From Blastomyces gilchristii SLH14081 (Eukaryota; Ascomycota; Eurotiomycetes; Onygenales; Ajellomycetaceae): a stretch of 64,000 nt of DNA. Within the stretch, counting starts at the first letter, position 1. Each line of letters starts with the position of its first letter. The notes below the pieces were generated by a model, which did no database searches, was not told where the DNA came from, and was given only the letters and a program-made list of their open reading frames with translations. The position numbers and the translations under genes are program-made. This document shows, in pieces, positions 1-12,545 of this stretch. The stretch is taken from the NCBI RefSeq assembly GCF_000003855.2, contig NW_003101682.1, positions 5,361,434 to 5,425,433 of the forward strand. Reading direction: 5' to 3'.

Positions 1-3000
1 TTCAATCTGGCTCTGAGACTGTTGTATAATGCACAGTGTATTACAATATACTCAAAATTTTCATTTGCATTGCAGAATAAGCATTCTATTGAGTCAAATC
101 TATCATTAAATGTTTGTATGTAAGATTTGAAATAGATATATTCTAGTTTCAGCTGTATTATAGATGAGAATATTTTCTTTTTACATTTAATTAAACAAGA
201 TTTTCACTTGGGTTTTGTTTTGAATCTTAAATAATATACACTCTTCTTTTGTTTCTGCCAGCTTTCATTTCACTTGTTTAAACAAGATTCATTTATCTTT
301 CTCTTTATAAAAGAACAGGATATAATTTTTTGAAAAGATCTGCTTAATTCTGAACTCTTTTTTACAGCTGAATCAGCCAATCCATTAACATGAATATTCA
401 TATAAGTAGAAACTCAGTGCAGATGAATTATCAGTTTTGATATTCTTCTCTTTTGAATTTTCAAAACAGAGTTTAAGATCAGTTCAAGATTCATTTGATC
501 ATTATGAATCTGACTATTTCTAAGTCTTTTTAAAGCAGCTTGACTATCAGAGAATATTCATGTCTCTTTCAAACTATTTCCTCTTTTATGAGATTTTATT
601 TCAATGAGTTTGAAAGCTTTCACTATTATAAATAGTTCAGCATCAAAGACTTCAGATTCACAGTCTAAATTTCAGAAATCTGAGATAAAATTGATATTAT
701 CTTCAGAATAAGCAATGTCTGCATCTAATCTATTCAAATTCTCATTTTTTAAGTCATCTGAATAAATCAGAATAGAGTCTTTTATATTGATTGTAGAAAT
801 TCTCTTCAAATACTGTTCATATTCTTTCTCTTTAGATAGTTCACTTATTTGTAAGTCTATAAGAGATTCAAGCTTTTCTCTTCAGAGAGATAACTTCTCA
901 TAATCAACTTTTTCAATATTTAAAGAAGAAAATTGATTTTTAATCAGAGAGTATAGTCTGTACAGTTGAGAAGGCATTTTCTTTGAAGAATTATTTTCAT
1001 TTCAATCAAGAAATCTATTTCAATCCAGTTCATTTCCAGAGTTAATTGATGAAAATGAAGAAGAGACTCTTTCTCTGATTATATAATTTGAGCTCATCTT
1101 TATAACTCTCAGAGCATAGTTCATACAGGCCTTTTCAAATTTAATAACAGAAGAAGAAATTGAAGCTTTAATTTTCATTGCTTTAATAGAAGATGATTTA
1201 AATACTCTTAGAATTCTTCTCAAGACTCTGTTTTACAGACTTTGAAAGAGTTCAGTGAAATTCTCTTAATTATTTCATTAAACTTGAACTTCATAATCAG
1301 CTACTGATATAATACAGGCTATATATAGCTGTCTCATAGTCTGGAAGAATAGATCTCTCTCTGTATTTGATAGTCTGATTATGTTGTTCAATAGTCTTTC
1401 TCCCTTAATAGTTCTTTGTTAAATGTGATATTTAAAATTCAACTTGAAGTTTAATCATACTTCTAATCATTTGATATTTACACTGGGTTTAATCTCTCTA
1501 TTTAAAAGAGTTAGAGATAGTTCTTTCTCATTGAATCTAGAAAAGAAGTGAATTAACTCAGTTTTATTCATATCAAATTAAATTTGATTGATATCTACTC
1601 TAACAAAGATTTTCTTTGCAGCTTCTTCAATCACTTTCAAATTCTCTTTGATTATTTTTGAGATGTAGACTAGATCAATATCATTCATATAACTTGAAGA
1701 TCACACTATTCTCATATTTCTATTTTTGAATAGATATGCAGTGTATATTATAAATAAAATAAGTGATATTGAAGATTCTTACAGTACTTCTATTTTTATC
1801 TCAGTCTTGTCTTATTTCATTTCATCAAAGAAAAGTTGTATAATTCTTTTAAATATAAAACAGTTAACTCATCTTATTAGAGAAAGTGACAGTTTTTACA
1901 TCTTCAATATCTGAATTAACTTTGACTTTGAAACATGATCAAATGCTTCTTTTATATCAATAAAAACTATAATTAAGACCAGATCTTCATGCTTTACTAT
2001 TTAAATATTATGAACAACTGAGAGAACAGTGTCAATTGCAGAACACTGTTTTCTATCTCTTATTTATTCACTGAATAAAAGAGAATTACTGATAGAGCTT
2101 ATAAAAGATAGTTAAGTAGCTATTATCTTTTCTAAAACCTTTTCTAGACAGTTCAATAGAGATATTACTCTATATAACTTAGAAATTAAAGTTTTTCTAT
2201 TAGATTTTGTAAGAATCACTTCAGTGACTTCTCTTCAGTATTCAGAATAATATTCATTTTTTATCAGATTGAAAAAGAGCTTAAAATATTCATTCTTTAA
2301 GTAGAAGTATATATTTTGAATAATCAAGTGATTAATTGAATCAGGCCCTGCAGCAGTTTTAACTGAACTTGAGAAGATAGCTGACTCTAATTCATCTTGA
2401 GTAAGATCAGGTAATTCTCAGTCATTTTCATTAATATAGTTGAGAAGTGACATATTCTCTTCCTCTGAATCTGAATCTGATGAGTTTTGAAAGAGAGTTC
2501 TTATAAATACTTGATATTTTTTCTCAAAAGAGTTTACTGTATATGATTCATTCTGAAACTCATATTCTAAAGTTGAAAGTTTTACTACACTTCTTGTTTT
2601 AGTATAGTTAAAAGCTTTAAAAACTTTCTTTTCTTATGCTTCTTCAAGAAATTTCTTTCAGCAGTTTGTTTTAGCTCTTTTAATATCTGAAAAATATTCA
2701 TTTCTGACAGCTTTGAACTCTTTATCAGAAATTATATCATTCTTTCAATCTCTTCTAGCAGTAGTCAATTATTTTCTTTTAGATGTAATATTCTCATTTC
2801 ATCAAGATTTTGAATACTCAGAAGACATTGTCTTTGAAATATTGTCTTTATCACTTACTAGAATAATAGATGTAATGAGCTTCACTCTATTCTCAAGCAT
2901 TTCATTTGAGATATCTTGACCAGAATTTTAATATAGCTCACTCTGTCTTTCAGATTTTAACAGTTTTATACTTTCTTCAACTGTCTTTCAGTCAGCTTTT

Positions 3001-3793
3001 TCAAAGTTAAACTAATTAAAGAGAAGAGAGTTTTCACTCATTTATTCTTCACTCAGTTCAATATCAATTGAATAATCTCATGATCTGATTCTGATGTCTC
3101 ATTTGAATTAATAAATCAGTTTACAAGTCTTTTTTTCATTAAATTTTGTGATATGAAGATTAGATCTATAATAGATTTCTGTTTCATATCTTTTCTAAAG
3201 AATGTTTATTAATCAGACTTGTTAACTAAATCTATTAAATACTCAAAGATTTATTCAATCAGATTATCAGCTCTTACTACTCTTTTACATTCTGAATTTC
3301 ATCAGAAATGATGTGCATTGAAATCTTCTGCAATTATAAAGTTTCTTGATAAAGTTATGTTCAGAAACCCTCTATTAATTGTTCAGATATTATTATTTTT
3401 CTTCAATGACTTTGTATTATAGATATTTATAAGCTGTATAGTATTAAACTCATTCTCTTTATCTATAATATCACTCATCAGAATATCAGAGTCAGACATG
3501 ATATTAAATCTTAGATTAAATTAATATCTTGATCTCTTTCTTTCATAGATCACTACTCTTGACTTTATCTTGGACTTTTGAGATATAAAGCAGTAGTAGC
3601 TTGAATGAGAAATGACATATTTTTACTCAGTATCAAAATTCAGCTTCTGAAGCAGTATAAAATCAACTTTTTATTCAAATATAATTTGAAGATAAGAATA
3701 AATTCAATTTGAGTTTCTATTCACATTATTTTGAATAAATGTGATTTTTAAAGAGTTTTTAAACTTGTTTTGTTGTTTGTATTGTATATTCAT
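1..3793 (-). pseudogene. LINE A ORF2 remnant: endonuclease, reverse transcriptase, RNase H
   Basis: ORF2 would supply nicking and target-primed reverse transcription. The likely start is the ATG at complement 3791-3793. An endonuclease-like segment follows to about 2900, with residues such as FIQNNVNRNSN and a DFILLQK strand. The RT core lies around 2400-1500, with a catalytic box reading YMND (1680-1691) where YxDD is expected. A linker helix (YALRVIKMS, about 1020-1223) leads to RNase H at about 650-800, recognisable by an IYSDGS motif. A C-terminal CxxC...HxxxxC zinc knuckle falls near the left edge. Many TGA/TAA/TAG codons interrupt the frame. Length and domain order fit Tad-type ORF2; the C-terminus is cut by the window edge. 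It is not functional. Confidence 0.82.
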
Positions 3794-3959
3794 ATTAAAA
3801 GAGAGTAGAGTAGAATCTAATCACTATCATCAGATAGTAGATTATAACTATTCTAAAAAGTAGAAATCTCAACTACTTACATTATATCTAGTTTATCATC
3901 AGAGTTATTTCTCAATTCTCTAATCTTAACAGAAGTTTGAGAATTCAAATTCTGTTTAC

Positions 3960-5418
3960 ATTTAGCTGAAGAATTGAAGTTTGAAGATTTAGATAGTTAA
4001 GAGTTTCTTCTTTTTGAGCTTACAGTTGTGAGTTTACTGACTTAACTATTCTCTTCAGTTCTAGATTTGCTTTGAGCTTCATCTTTTCTTCAGTTCTTTT
4101 GAGTTCTTGAAGTAAATATACATTCTTTTGAACTAGATGCATGTTTTTCTTTGCAATTAGAGCATTTAAGCAGAGTATATTAACATATTTCATCTCTTTT
4201 TGAGCATGTTTCACATTTATGCTCACTAGTTTTATGATCTCTGATATAGAATGCATATTTTAAGTCTCTGAAATAGAAGATTGTAAAGTATTCATATCTC
4301 TGACAGTTTAAACACTGTGTTTAAGCTTTGAGATTTATTCTTGAGTCTTTGTATTCATGAACTCTCATTTTTAAATCTGCTACACTTACTTCAGAGATCT
4401 TTGACTGTTTAAGTATCTTTGTATATACTAGAACAGAGGCACTTCTTCTACTTTATCTGAACTCAATTGAATTTAGTTATACAGACTCTTTTCTCAGTTG
4501 AATAGAGTTGTATTCTTTTAATTCATTTTTAAGAAGTAGTATTTCTTCTTCACAGTCAAAAATCTTCACTGAAATATTATAAAGAATGAATTTATCTCAC
4601 TTTTCATCTCTCTCAGATAGAATTGTTGTGTTTAATAAAGATTCTACTGCTGATTTTCAGAGATTCTCATTTTGAATAAGGAATTCTGCACTGAATTCAG
4701 ACATTGTAGTCAGAATAATAGAGTGTTCAAAGAAGAATGACTCAATTGAAGCTATAACTGATTTTTGAACTTTAATATCAGTTATCAACTGAGAAAAGAA
4801 CTGCTGATTAATTTCATTTCTGATTCTGAAAATGAGATTTGAGTTTAGCTTGTTTCTTTGTAAGATATTCTGATTTGAGACTTTGAGAATAAGTCTTCTA
4901 TTTCTGAAGATTTGAAAGTTTTTCTTCTTTTACATTTTTTTCTTCACTTTTCTATGAATAGAAGTATAAGCATTATTCTTCTCAGTTTTCTCAGAATTTT
5001 GAGCATGTTTTGAGATAGCAGATTTAGAGACAGCTGATTCAGCTGCTTGAGTATATGTTTTCTTCTGATTCAAAGAAGAAGAAGAAGTAGAAAAAGAGAA
5101 AGAAGAGTAAGATAAGAAGTCAGTGATTATACTAGAAATTTTCAATGTTTTTTAAACTGTGTTTGAAATTCCAAGTTAGAACTTGATTATCTTCTGTAGT
5201 TGTCTAGCCTGAGCATGAAGAATTAATAGAACTTCTTTATTCATCTCACTCAGACACTGCTTTTCAAGAATCTTGCTTACTTTTTCAAGTTCCTGTATTT
5301 CAAGAACTTGTTATTTCTCTATTTCTTCTTTCTTTCTTCTCTTCAGAATTTCAATCTCAGAAATAACATTTGAGAAAGTATCTTTTTTCATATTAACTAA
5401 GTGTATTTTTGAACTCAT
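3960..5418 (-). pseudogene. LINE A ORF1 remnant: gag-like protein with zinc knuckles
   Basis: The start is the ATG at complement 5416-5418 (MSSKIHLVNMKKDTF). A Glu/Lys-rich predicted coiled coil follows (KRRKKEEIEKQQ). Near the C-terminus, around 4020-4350, Cys/His motifs include HKCETCSKRDEIC and KCSNCKEKHASSSKEC, which fit the multiple CCHC knuckles of Tad ORF1 proteins that coat the LINE RNA. The open stretches at 4020-4256 and 4930-5145 are other frames of the same region. Scattered stops, mostly TGA and TAA, break the frame. The 3' limit is approximate because the natural stop cannot be told from mutation-derived stops. Confidence 0.75.
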
Positions 5419-5433
5419 TGTTCTCACTCAATG

Positions 5434-5560
5434 AAAAGTTGATCAGACTGTTTCAATTGAGATATGTATTGAACTCTTTTAAAAAGTTGATCAGACTGTT
5501 TCAATTAAGAGGTTTCTAAGTCTATTTTTAATTAAAAAGTTAGTTAGACTGTTTTAAAAG
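5434..5560 (-). repeat. Short tandem repeats upstream of LINE A ORF1
   Basis: Three imperfect copies of a unit built on aaaagttgatcagactgttt begin near 5434, 5479 and 5534, spaced about 45-55 bases. They sit just upstream of the ORF1 start, where a LINE promoter or 5' UTR would be. The third copy differs from the first two by a few transitions. Confidence 0.6.
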
Positions 5561-6520
5561 AAGAATAAAAGACTTTTATATATAAAACACCTGATTTTTT
5601 TCACACTAGTTCAGTAACTAGATTAGATTTTTAAAGAGAATCTAATAAACTAAAATTGATTTTTAAGATACATCAATAAAATCTTTACAATCTCTTTCTT
5701 AAGATACAGTGAGAAAAAGTATGATATTAATTAATAATAAATCAGATAATATAACAGTTTTTAAGAGAAAAACTGATAAAAAATAAGTCAATTTTTTACA
5801 GAGAAATTGATTAAAACTATTCAATTTTATTCTAAATCATTCAATTCTTCTCACACAACAAGTGTACAACTCAAATCAGTTAATAAAGAGTGTAAAAAAG
5901 AATTAAGTATTAATGAAAGCTCTTCAGCTCCTGAAAAAGTAATTCTTACTTAAAAGAATATGAAATTATAACAGAAAATAGCTCTGTTTTTAATTCTTTG
6001 TAAGAATATTGTATAAAACTCAGAGAAAAACATCTTACTTTTTCAAGAGAAGTAAAAGATTATTTTTAAGATCTTTTTTTTTTGCATTAACTGCTGCAGA
6101 AGAATGAGATAGAAACTGTTAAAATATGCACTACTATATACTCTCTATCAAGAGTTTCTCTCTTCAGAGTCTTAATATTAGAGAGAATATAAGTCTGTTT
6201 CTATATAATAAATATACAATATTATCAGCAGAAATGTAAACGAAACTGATTCATTTATATCTTAAAAATAGAAGACTTTCATCCAATGATTATATTAATA
6301 TAGAGTTAATTCTCAAATTTAATAGAAATCTAGTGTTGCTGTTCTCAATTTCTTACAGAATCTATTGAATATTGAGATATTAAAACTAGATTTAATATAT
6401 CTCACTGTGCAGAGATCAAAGACTCAATCAGATCTTGAGATATACTGAATTTATAGTTGTTGATATGCTGTTGACTTGTTCTGTTAACTTGTTATCTGCT
6501 GATTATATATTAAATACTGT
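5561..6520. other. AT-rich stretch without recognisable coding sequence
   Basis: About 960 bases of highly AT-rich DNA between the LINE A leader and the tandem duplication at 6527. I see no credible ORF, RNA gene or terminal repeat. It may be the rest of the LINE A 5' UTR or an older degraded repeat. Confidence 0.4.
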
Positions 6521-6526
6521 TGTCAA

Positions 6527-6760
6527 GGTATCTTTTTATATTATTCTGCTGGGAATGAGCCAGATTGAGAGGAATAGTACAAGGATGAGACTTGGCATTG
6601 ATGTCTAGATACACTGAAGACAGACTGTGAAGATTGCACTTCAGAAGTGTTTATTAATTATATGCTTGATATTATCACTGAGATATCTTTTTATATTTTT
6701 CTGCTGAGGATGGGCCAGATTGAGAAGGGCAGTACAAGAGTGAGACTTGGCATTGATGTT
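6527..6760. repeat. Tandem duplication, about 80-bp unit, 155-bp period
   Basis: Two related segments (about 6527-6604 and 6682-6760) share tatctttttatat, then ctgctg, then gccagattgagag, a stretch reading gtacaag, and end with gagacttggcattgatgt. The differences are mostly transitions. The intervening 75 bases are not repeated. No element assignment. Confidence 0.6.
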
Positions 6761-6894
6761 TTGGAACATCAAAGATGAACAGGGTTTTCACAGAGATTGC
6801 TTCTCAGATATCTTCACAATTACAGATCAGGGATCTTCCAAAATTGAGAAGATTGATGCATATGGCTAGGTCTCTTCACCTTACAATTTGTATG

Positions 6895-7127
6895 GCAATT
6901 TGGCCCGGGGTTGTGGTGTGGTAGGGGAGAATGGGGGATAATCCCACACAGGAGTTTTGAACAACGTCTGGTTCACATTTGGCTGGATAACTCCACCACC
7001 ACACGGGGTATGCGGTCGGCGATGGGGTCAAAATGCTCGTATGATCGAGGGCTTTTCAATGGATCTATCGGCGGGTTCTTATTCGAAAAATCGAGCGAGT
7101 TCGTGGTGGAGCGGTTTGTCAAAAATT
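6895..7127. other. Unmutated GC-rich island of unknown origin
   Basis: About 230 bases with frequent GG, CC and CpG, including tggcccggggttgtgg and tcggcgatgggg, in contrast to the AT-rich DNA on both sides. It ends abruptly at 7128, where homology to gypsy B resumes (as element C). A plus frame is open from 6911 to 7174 but runs into transposon sequence and matches no family I recognise. It could be single-copy host DNA, the far end of a removed element, or an assembly join. Confidence 0.5.
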
Positions 7128-10100
7128 GGAGTCTGATACTGAGTATATTCATTCTTCAGTTGCAGTTCAGATAATCTGAATAGAAGATCTTATAAAGACT
7201 TATACTCTATTTTCTCTTATATCAGATCTTCTGCAGTGCTTCTCAAGGCCTGTAAATTCTTCAGATTATAGATACTCTCTTCAAGAATTCTTACAGAGAT
7301 TCTCAGAGTATTAACTCTCAGTGTTATAGAGAGTAGTTATACAGGCTTCTTCTCTCTCTCTTCTCTCTTCTCTCACAGAGAATTGAGAGACTCTTCAGTC
7401 AATCTCTTTATAACACTCAGTCTGAGTATTCTGTGAAGCCTTTCTGTCTTCTCTAGTCTCTCTATGTCTGTTATTCTGATCTTCTTAACATAGTCTGATC
7501 TGTGAGAGAATTCATTCACTAAGTTCTTAATTTTCTTAATATATTCTATCTTGAATCAGAACTCACTCAGTCTCTGAGCTCAGTGAATCTATCACTGTGA
7601 GAGTTTCTTAATTGAAGTAAACTGTTGTAAGCTATTATAATTAGTTCTAATAGTAATCACTGTTATAAGGCTCTCAAAGTAGTGATATCAGTGATAAAAG
7701 AACTTCACTATTATAAGAGACTTCTGATTATGAATGTTATAGTTGATCTTCATAGATTGTATCTTTTATGAGAAAAAAATTACTGAAACTCAGTTCATAT
7801 TTAACTGTAGTTATAAGACTATTTCTGAAATTGTAAAGAAGAAGATATCTATCTTCAATCTAATTAAGAGTAAGAGATTACAGTGAAGTAGTATTACTAT
7901 ATCTGTGAATATCTGTTTTAATCTTATAAAGATCTTACAAGCTTCTGAAATAAGAAAGTTCTTATAACTCTTTCTTCTTAATAATCTTTTTATTCTCTAT
8001 TTATAAAACAACTTCTTCTTATTTTCATTCTTCAGTATGTCTGTAAGAGCTAAGAAGATTCTTATAAAAATAAAGATAAACTATTTATAGAAATTCATAA
8101 AGCTCAGAAAGATCTGAATCTTATAAATACTAGTTAGCTCTGATTATAATAGAATAGTTTTAATCTGTGAAGATTCTATCTGAATATTATCTGTAATTAT
8201 TATATATTCTAGAAAATTAATCTTACAGATACTGAAGTTATACTTTATAAGCTTAATATACAGTTCTGTCTCATCTAAGATCTTTAACATACTTTATATA
8301 TACTCAGTGTGTTCTTTCTTCTTCACACAGTATATTACTACATTATTCAGATATATTACTATAAAGATATTCAGATATATATAAAGTGATTTATTAATAA
8401 AAGACTAAAATGCTATAGAGATATTAGTCAAATTAAAAGATATTACTAGATATTCAAATAATCTCAGTGCAGTTCTAAAGATAGTCTTTTATTTATCTTC
8501 AGACTGTATTCACAGCTGTGTATATATATTGATTATATTTAGTTTTATGAATATAACAGCTTCTGTGAGACAGTTGATCATATTCTCAATCAGAGATAGA
8601 GAGTAGTAACTCTTTATTATCTTAGAGTTCAGATTGTAATAGTCTATACACAATCTAAGATTTTCATTCTTCTTCTTTATAAATATTACAGAGACTTCTG
8701 CAGAGATCTATGAAGATTAGATAAAGTCATTCTTCAGATTCTTCTTTATATAGATCTGCAAGATTTCTGTCTTATAATAAGAGAGCTTATAGATTAATTC
8801 CTAGAAGAGTTTCTATTCTTCTATTAAATCTATTATCAGATTCTTCTCACAGTGAGAAGAAAGCTCAGCTTTCTTTACTGAGTTAAATATCTCTGTAAGA
8901 TCTCAGTATTTCTCTGATATCTGAAGCTCAGTTTTCATAACTGTGAAGTTCTCAGATATTTATAAAGTTATTATATAGATGAGCTTGTCTTCTCTAATTA
9001 ACTCTACAGTGTTAACTGATTCTATCTTTATAAGTAAGTCTGTTAACACTGATTGAAAGTATAAACCTGACTTATAGATAGCTATATACAGATTGTGTCT
9101 TTGAAGTTATATAAGTTTTAAGTATATATTATCTGTGATGTCTGTAATAATCATAGTTTCTATAAATCTTCTTCAGATTCTGAAGAGATCTTGTAATTCA
9201 AAGATGACTCTTATAAGTCTCTCAGTTCTCAGATCTGACTTCTCATACTCTGTTTATTATAAGAGCAGATTCTCAGTTTTCATCACTCAGCTTATTCACT
9301 TCATAAGCTTTAGAGACATTACAGTGACCTGAGATTCTGAGTTCATCAATGCTTTTCATACTTATGAAACAGTAGTACTGTGATATAGTCTCTCTTTATA
9401 AGCAAGTATTTTCATTGAGAGAGTAACAGATTCAGGTGTCAGCTTTAAGACTCTTAAGAAGACTGTCACTGACTCTGTCTGTAACTTCTCAAATTTCTAT
9501 TTTAATTTGTCTGAACAGTTTGTATGAAGATGTTCTAATTTAGAATAGATAAAGTAGAGATTCTTTTCCTTAATCTCTCTGATATATACTCTGTTTATAA
9601 GAGTATATGAAGCTCTCTCTCTCTGCTTAGTAGTCAGATATGAATCTCTCTATATCTTATTATCTTTTTCTAATAGATCTGTTCTCTGTTATTCTGACTC
9701 TTGTGAGACTGATTAATAATTCACTCTCTATAGATCTGTGACTCTCACAGTAATCTATAAGCAGTGAATAAGAGTCATTAGTTTCTTCAAAGTTAAGAAC
9801 TTAGAGTCTTACTTAATAAGCTTATTCTGTACATCTTTATTCAGTCTCTTTATAAATATTATTATTCAGATCTTATTTCAGAGCTCTGTTTTCACAGATC
9901 TTAATTCATATCATAATTTCATGAAGTGCTGTGAGTAGTCTTTATCAGATTTCTCACCTCTTTTTTTAATATTGATGATCACAGCTCAGATATTCTCTAT
10001 CTAACTCTCAGAGTCTCTTAACTTATTCTCTAGATAAGTCTTAAGAATAGATTAGCAGAATCTCTTATAATCATTCTCTAGATAATTCAGCCAGTTCTTA

Positions 10101-10560
10101 GCTTCAATGTAGTAGAGGTCTGTTATTATATAGATAATAGCTTCTTCATCTTTCATATCACACAGTCAGACTTGTGAGTCAATTTCAAATACAAATTATA
10201 AAAGCTTTTATAGATTATGATTTAATAGTTCATCTTAAGTAGTTATAACTTAAGAAAGTTTCTTTTCAGTTCATAAGTGTCTCTGAAGATTATGTCTAGA
10301 AACTCAGTTTAAGAGTGTTTACAGATAGTAAGCATTTCTTATAGAAAAATAGCTTAATTCTGCAGAAGATACTCAAGAATATTCTTCACTAAAATTAATT
10401 TATTTATGAGTTTGAAGAGTTTCTCTGTTACAGATACAGAGAATAATGTTCTGTGAGTGATTAATAAGTTCTCTAAGACTTCTTTTACAGACATTATTCA
10501 TAATTCAGATAGCTACTTCTGAGTGTCTGCAGTAGAGTTCATAGAAATTGAAGTATATAA
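7128..10560 (-). pseudogene. Gypsy C gag-pol remnant, truncated after RNase H
   Basis: Read on the minus strand this is collinear with the gypsy B polyprotein: gag (about 10560-9500), protease region (about 9330-9135), RT (about 8700-8150) and RNase H (about 7900-7600). The RT catalytic box reads YLNN (8342-8353) instead of YLDD, so both aspartates are lost by G-to-A change. The ATG that begins gag in copy B corresponds to ATA here. Stops are numerous. The truncation at 7128 removes integrase and everything downstream. Confidence 0.78.
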
Positions 10561-10613
10561 GTTTCTAGTTCTTTCAGTTATAATGAGTGATTGCTGACTG
10601 ACTGAGCTTGAAA

Positions 10614-10871
10614 TATAAGAATAAGAGCTCACAGATAATTATTCAGGTGTTTGCAGCTTGATGTGATATATACTATTAACTACTAGAAGTATTCACAATA
10701 GAAAGATAAAATGTAGAGATTAAATGTATAATAGCATTTAAGCTGAGTTATGAATAGTATTCACAAACTCCAGTCTATATAGTTGTGTGTAGCCAAGGGC
10801 CGCTAACTCTATCGATTATGTGAGAGATAGAAATAGAGGTAAAGAATCCGCGAGGAGCGGGATTTCTTACA
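10614..10871 (-). repeat. Gypsy C 5' LTR (258 bp)
   Basis: Same 258-bp length and sequence as the gypsy B LTRs, with ends tgtaagaaatc and ttcttata (TG...CA, with CA mutated to TA). The outer edge keeps an unmutated ccgcgaggagcggg, whereas the inner half is mutated relative to the spared right LTR of gypsy B. Confidence 0.88.
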
Positions 10872-11023
10872 ATATTACTGTGTATATGTATAAATATTCA
10901 CTCTGATCACTGATTCTCACACTTTCTCTCTTTTCTTTTCTTCTTTAATGTTTTTCACTTTATTATATAAAATCTATTCATTATACTGATTCATTCAGCG
11001 TAGGTCTCTTACACTTGAAAAAC
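10872..11023 (+). repeat. Gypsy D 5' LTR, 3' fragment
   Basis: Matches 16297-16437 of the D 3' LTR: both read through tgtatatgtataaatattca, the pyrimidine-rich tctcttttcttt, and end in agcgtaggYctcttaYa. The tataaata is a plausible TATA box. Confidence 0.82.
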
Positions 11024-11559
11024 ATTCATTGTCTTCTTATTAGAAACAATTATTCATGTTTATTATCTTCTTATTAGAAATAATTCTTTATCAAGAAGAT
11101 ATCTGAACACATAACAATATGTAAGAAATAGAGAAATAATGAAACAGTTAAGTGAACACTGAGTCTTAATTAGTTAAGCAGACACTGAGTCTCTAAATAG
11201 AAGCTTGTTTATCAGTCACTCTGACTCTGTAATAAGATCTTATGAAGAGAATAAGATCTTACAAAGAGAATGTCAGTGAAAGACCTGAGAGTTCTGATAC
11301 AGATGTATAAGATATTCATACAATTACACTTCTTCTGATTTCACAGATATTACATATTTAATGATTGATATAATCATATCTAATGATAATATGAGAGAAC
11401 TCTTAAATATAAGTATAGATGCAGTGTCACAGTAGCTCTGAGCAATGTTGAAATTATAATAATAATAAATAACTTATATGCATGCAACTCAACAATGTTA
11501 ATATAAAGAGATTCAATAATTATCTCAATAAGAAATCTCTACACAGACAATGTTAACAC

Positions 11560-12545
11560 TGACAGAATCAAATACGAATACAATATAAATACTGAAGAAA
11601 TACTTAGATAGTTTTATATATTTTAATACTTCTGATCTCACTCTTTATTCATCATAAAGATTGAAAATGCTTATGAAACTAAGTATAGATAAAAATGTCA
11701 TCAGTTTACTAATCAATCAAGATTGATATATCAATGAATAATTGAAGAATTACATGAAACAGAAGTTTCATTCATGAATAAAAGTATATGAACCAGTATT
11801 ATAAACATTTGATAATATCATCAAATATCTTGATATTCTACTTCAAGACACTGCCATGCAACAGAAAGTATTAGATTGATTATAGTGTATCTGACAGAGA
11901 AACACTTCTCTTATAACATTTATTTCTGACTTCAACATTAAGATTCTAGAAGCAGGTGATCAATCTTGAGAGAATTGAATAAAGATTAGTATACTTAAGA
12001 AGACATTAACTTTTAAACTCTTACACATTCTTATAAGTGTAGATAAAGATCAGATCTATAAAGATTTCTGTATACAACTCTGAATATTGAATGATTATCT
12101 TATCAAGCTCAAGAGTATACAGAACAGTGATAGAAGACATTACATCTCAGTCACTCATACATCTGTACTGAGAAATAATAACAATGATACAGATGCTATA
12201 AACTGAGTAGACTTAAATATCTATATATAAGCAAGAGTCTCTGCTGTCTGAACAGGCTTCTGAGTTTCTGAAATCACTTCTGAAGAAGTTGCTGATTAAT
12301 ATCAATGAGAAGTGTGTATTAACTATAACTGATCAGAGCATATTGCTTTCAACTGCTGATCAGCTCATATGCCTTCTCACTTAAAGAATGAATCAGCATC
12401 TGTTCATATCAACTACATTGCATTGAAGAAAGATTCAGAAGATAACTATGAGAATACTCTGATAAAACAGAGAAAAGATTAACTTCTATTCAAATTTACA
12501 AACAGAAGCTTGAAGAGATCAGATAATAATAATTTGAAGAGAAAA
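11560..12545 (+). pseudogene. Gypsy D gag remnant with zinc knuckle
   Basis: Degraded capsid/nucleocapsid coding region. The clearest landmark is a CCHC-type knuckle at about 12315-12360 reading CINYN-SEHIAFNC (the gap is a TGA). The second ligand Cys has become Tyr or Asn by transition. The upstream capsid part has too many stops to place its start. It is followed without a clear break by the protease. Confidence 0.6.

Larger units (their letters stand above)
1..5560 (-). mobile_element. LINE A, non-LTR retrotransposon (Tad-like), 3' end outside window
   Basis: Minus-strand non-LTR retrotransposon with two degraded ORFs in the order ORF1 (zinc-knuckle nucleic-acid-binding protein) and ORF2 (endonuclease, reverse transcriptase, RNase H, C-terminal zinc knuckle). 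The 3' UTR and tail lie left of the window. The same family recurs as LINE B (16489-17893 plus 26904-27689), as the 3' part of the chimera at 25393-26383 (plus strand) and as LINE E (63213-64000). In-frame TGA, TAA and TAG codons at expected Trp, Gln or Arg positions make it non-coding. The upstream boundary is uncertain; I end it after the short tandem repeats that precede ORF1. Confidence 0.85.
7128..10871 (-). mobile_element. Gypsy C: 5' portion of a Ty3/gypsy retrotransposon
   Basis: This segment is an inverted copy of gypsy B from 17894 to about 21640. It comprises the 5' LTR at its right end, gag, protease, RT and RNase H, and then stops at about 7128. Integrase, chromodomain and 3' LTR are missing. 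The landmark match is the run around 7290-7440, which mirrors 21300-21500. The right border is the LTR end at 10871, which directly abuts the interior of gypsy D's LTR, so C appears to have inserted into D's 5' LTR. Confidence 0.85.

Noticed and set aside
6911..7174. A small host gene in the GC-rich island
   Set aside because: The open frame runs out of the island into gypsy C sequence, has no recognisable domain, and 87 codons can be open by chance in GC-rich DNA.
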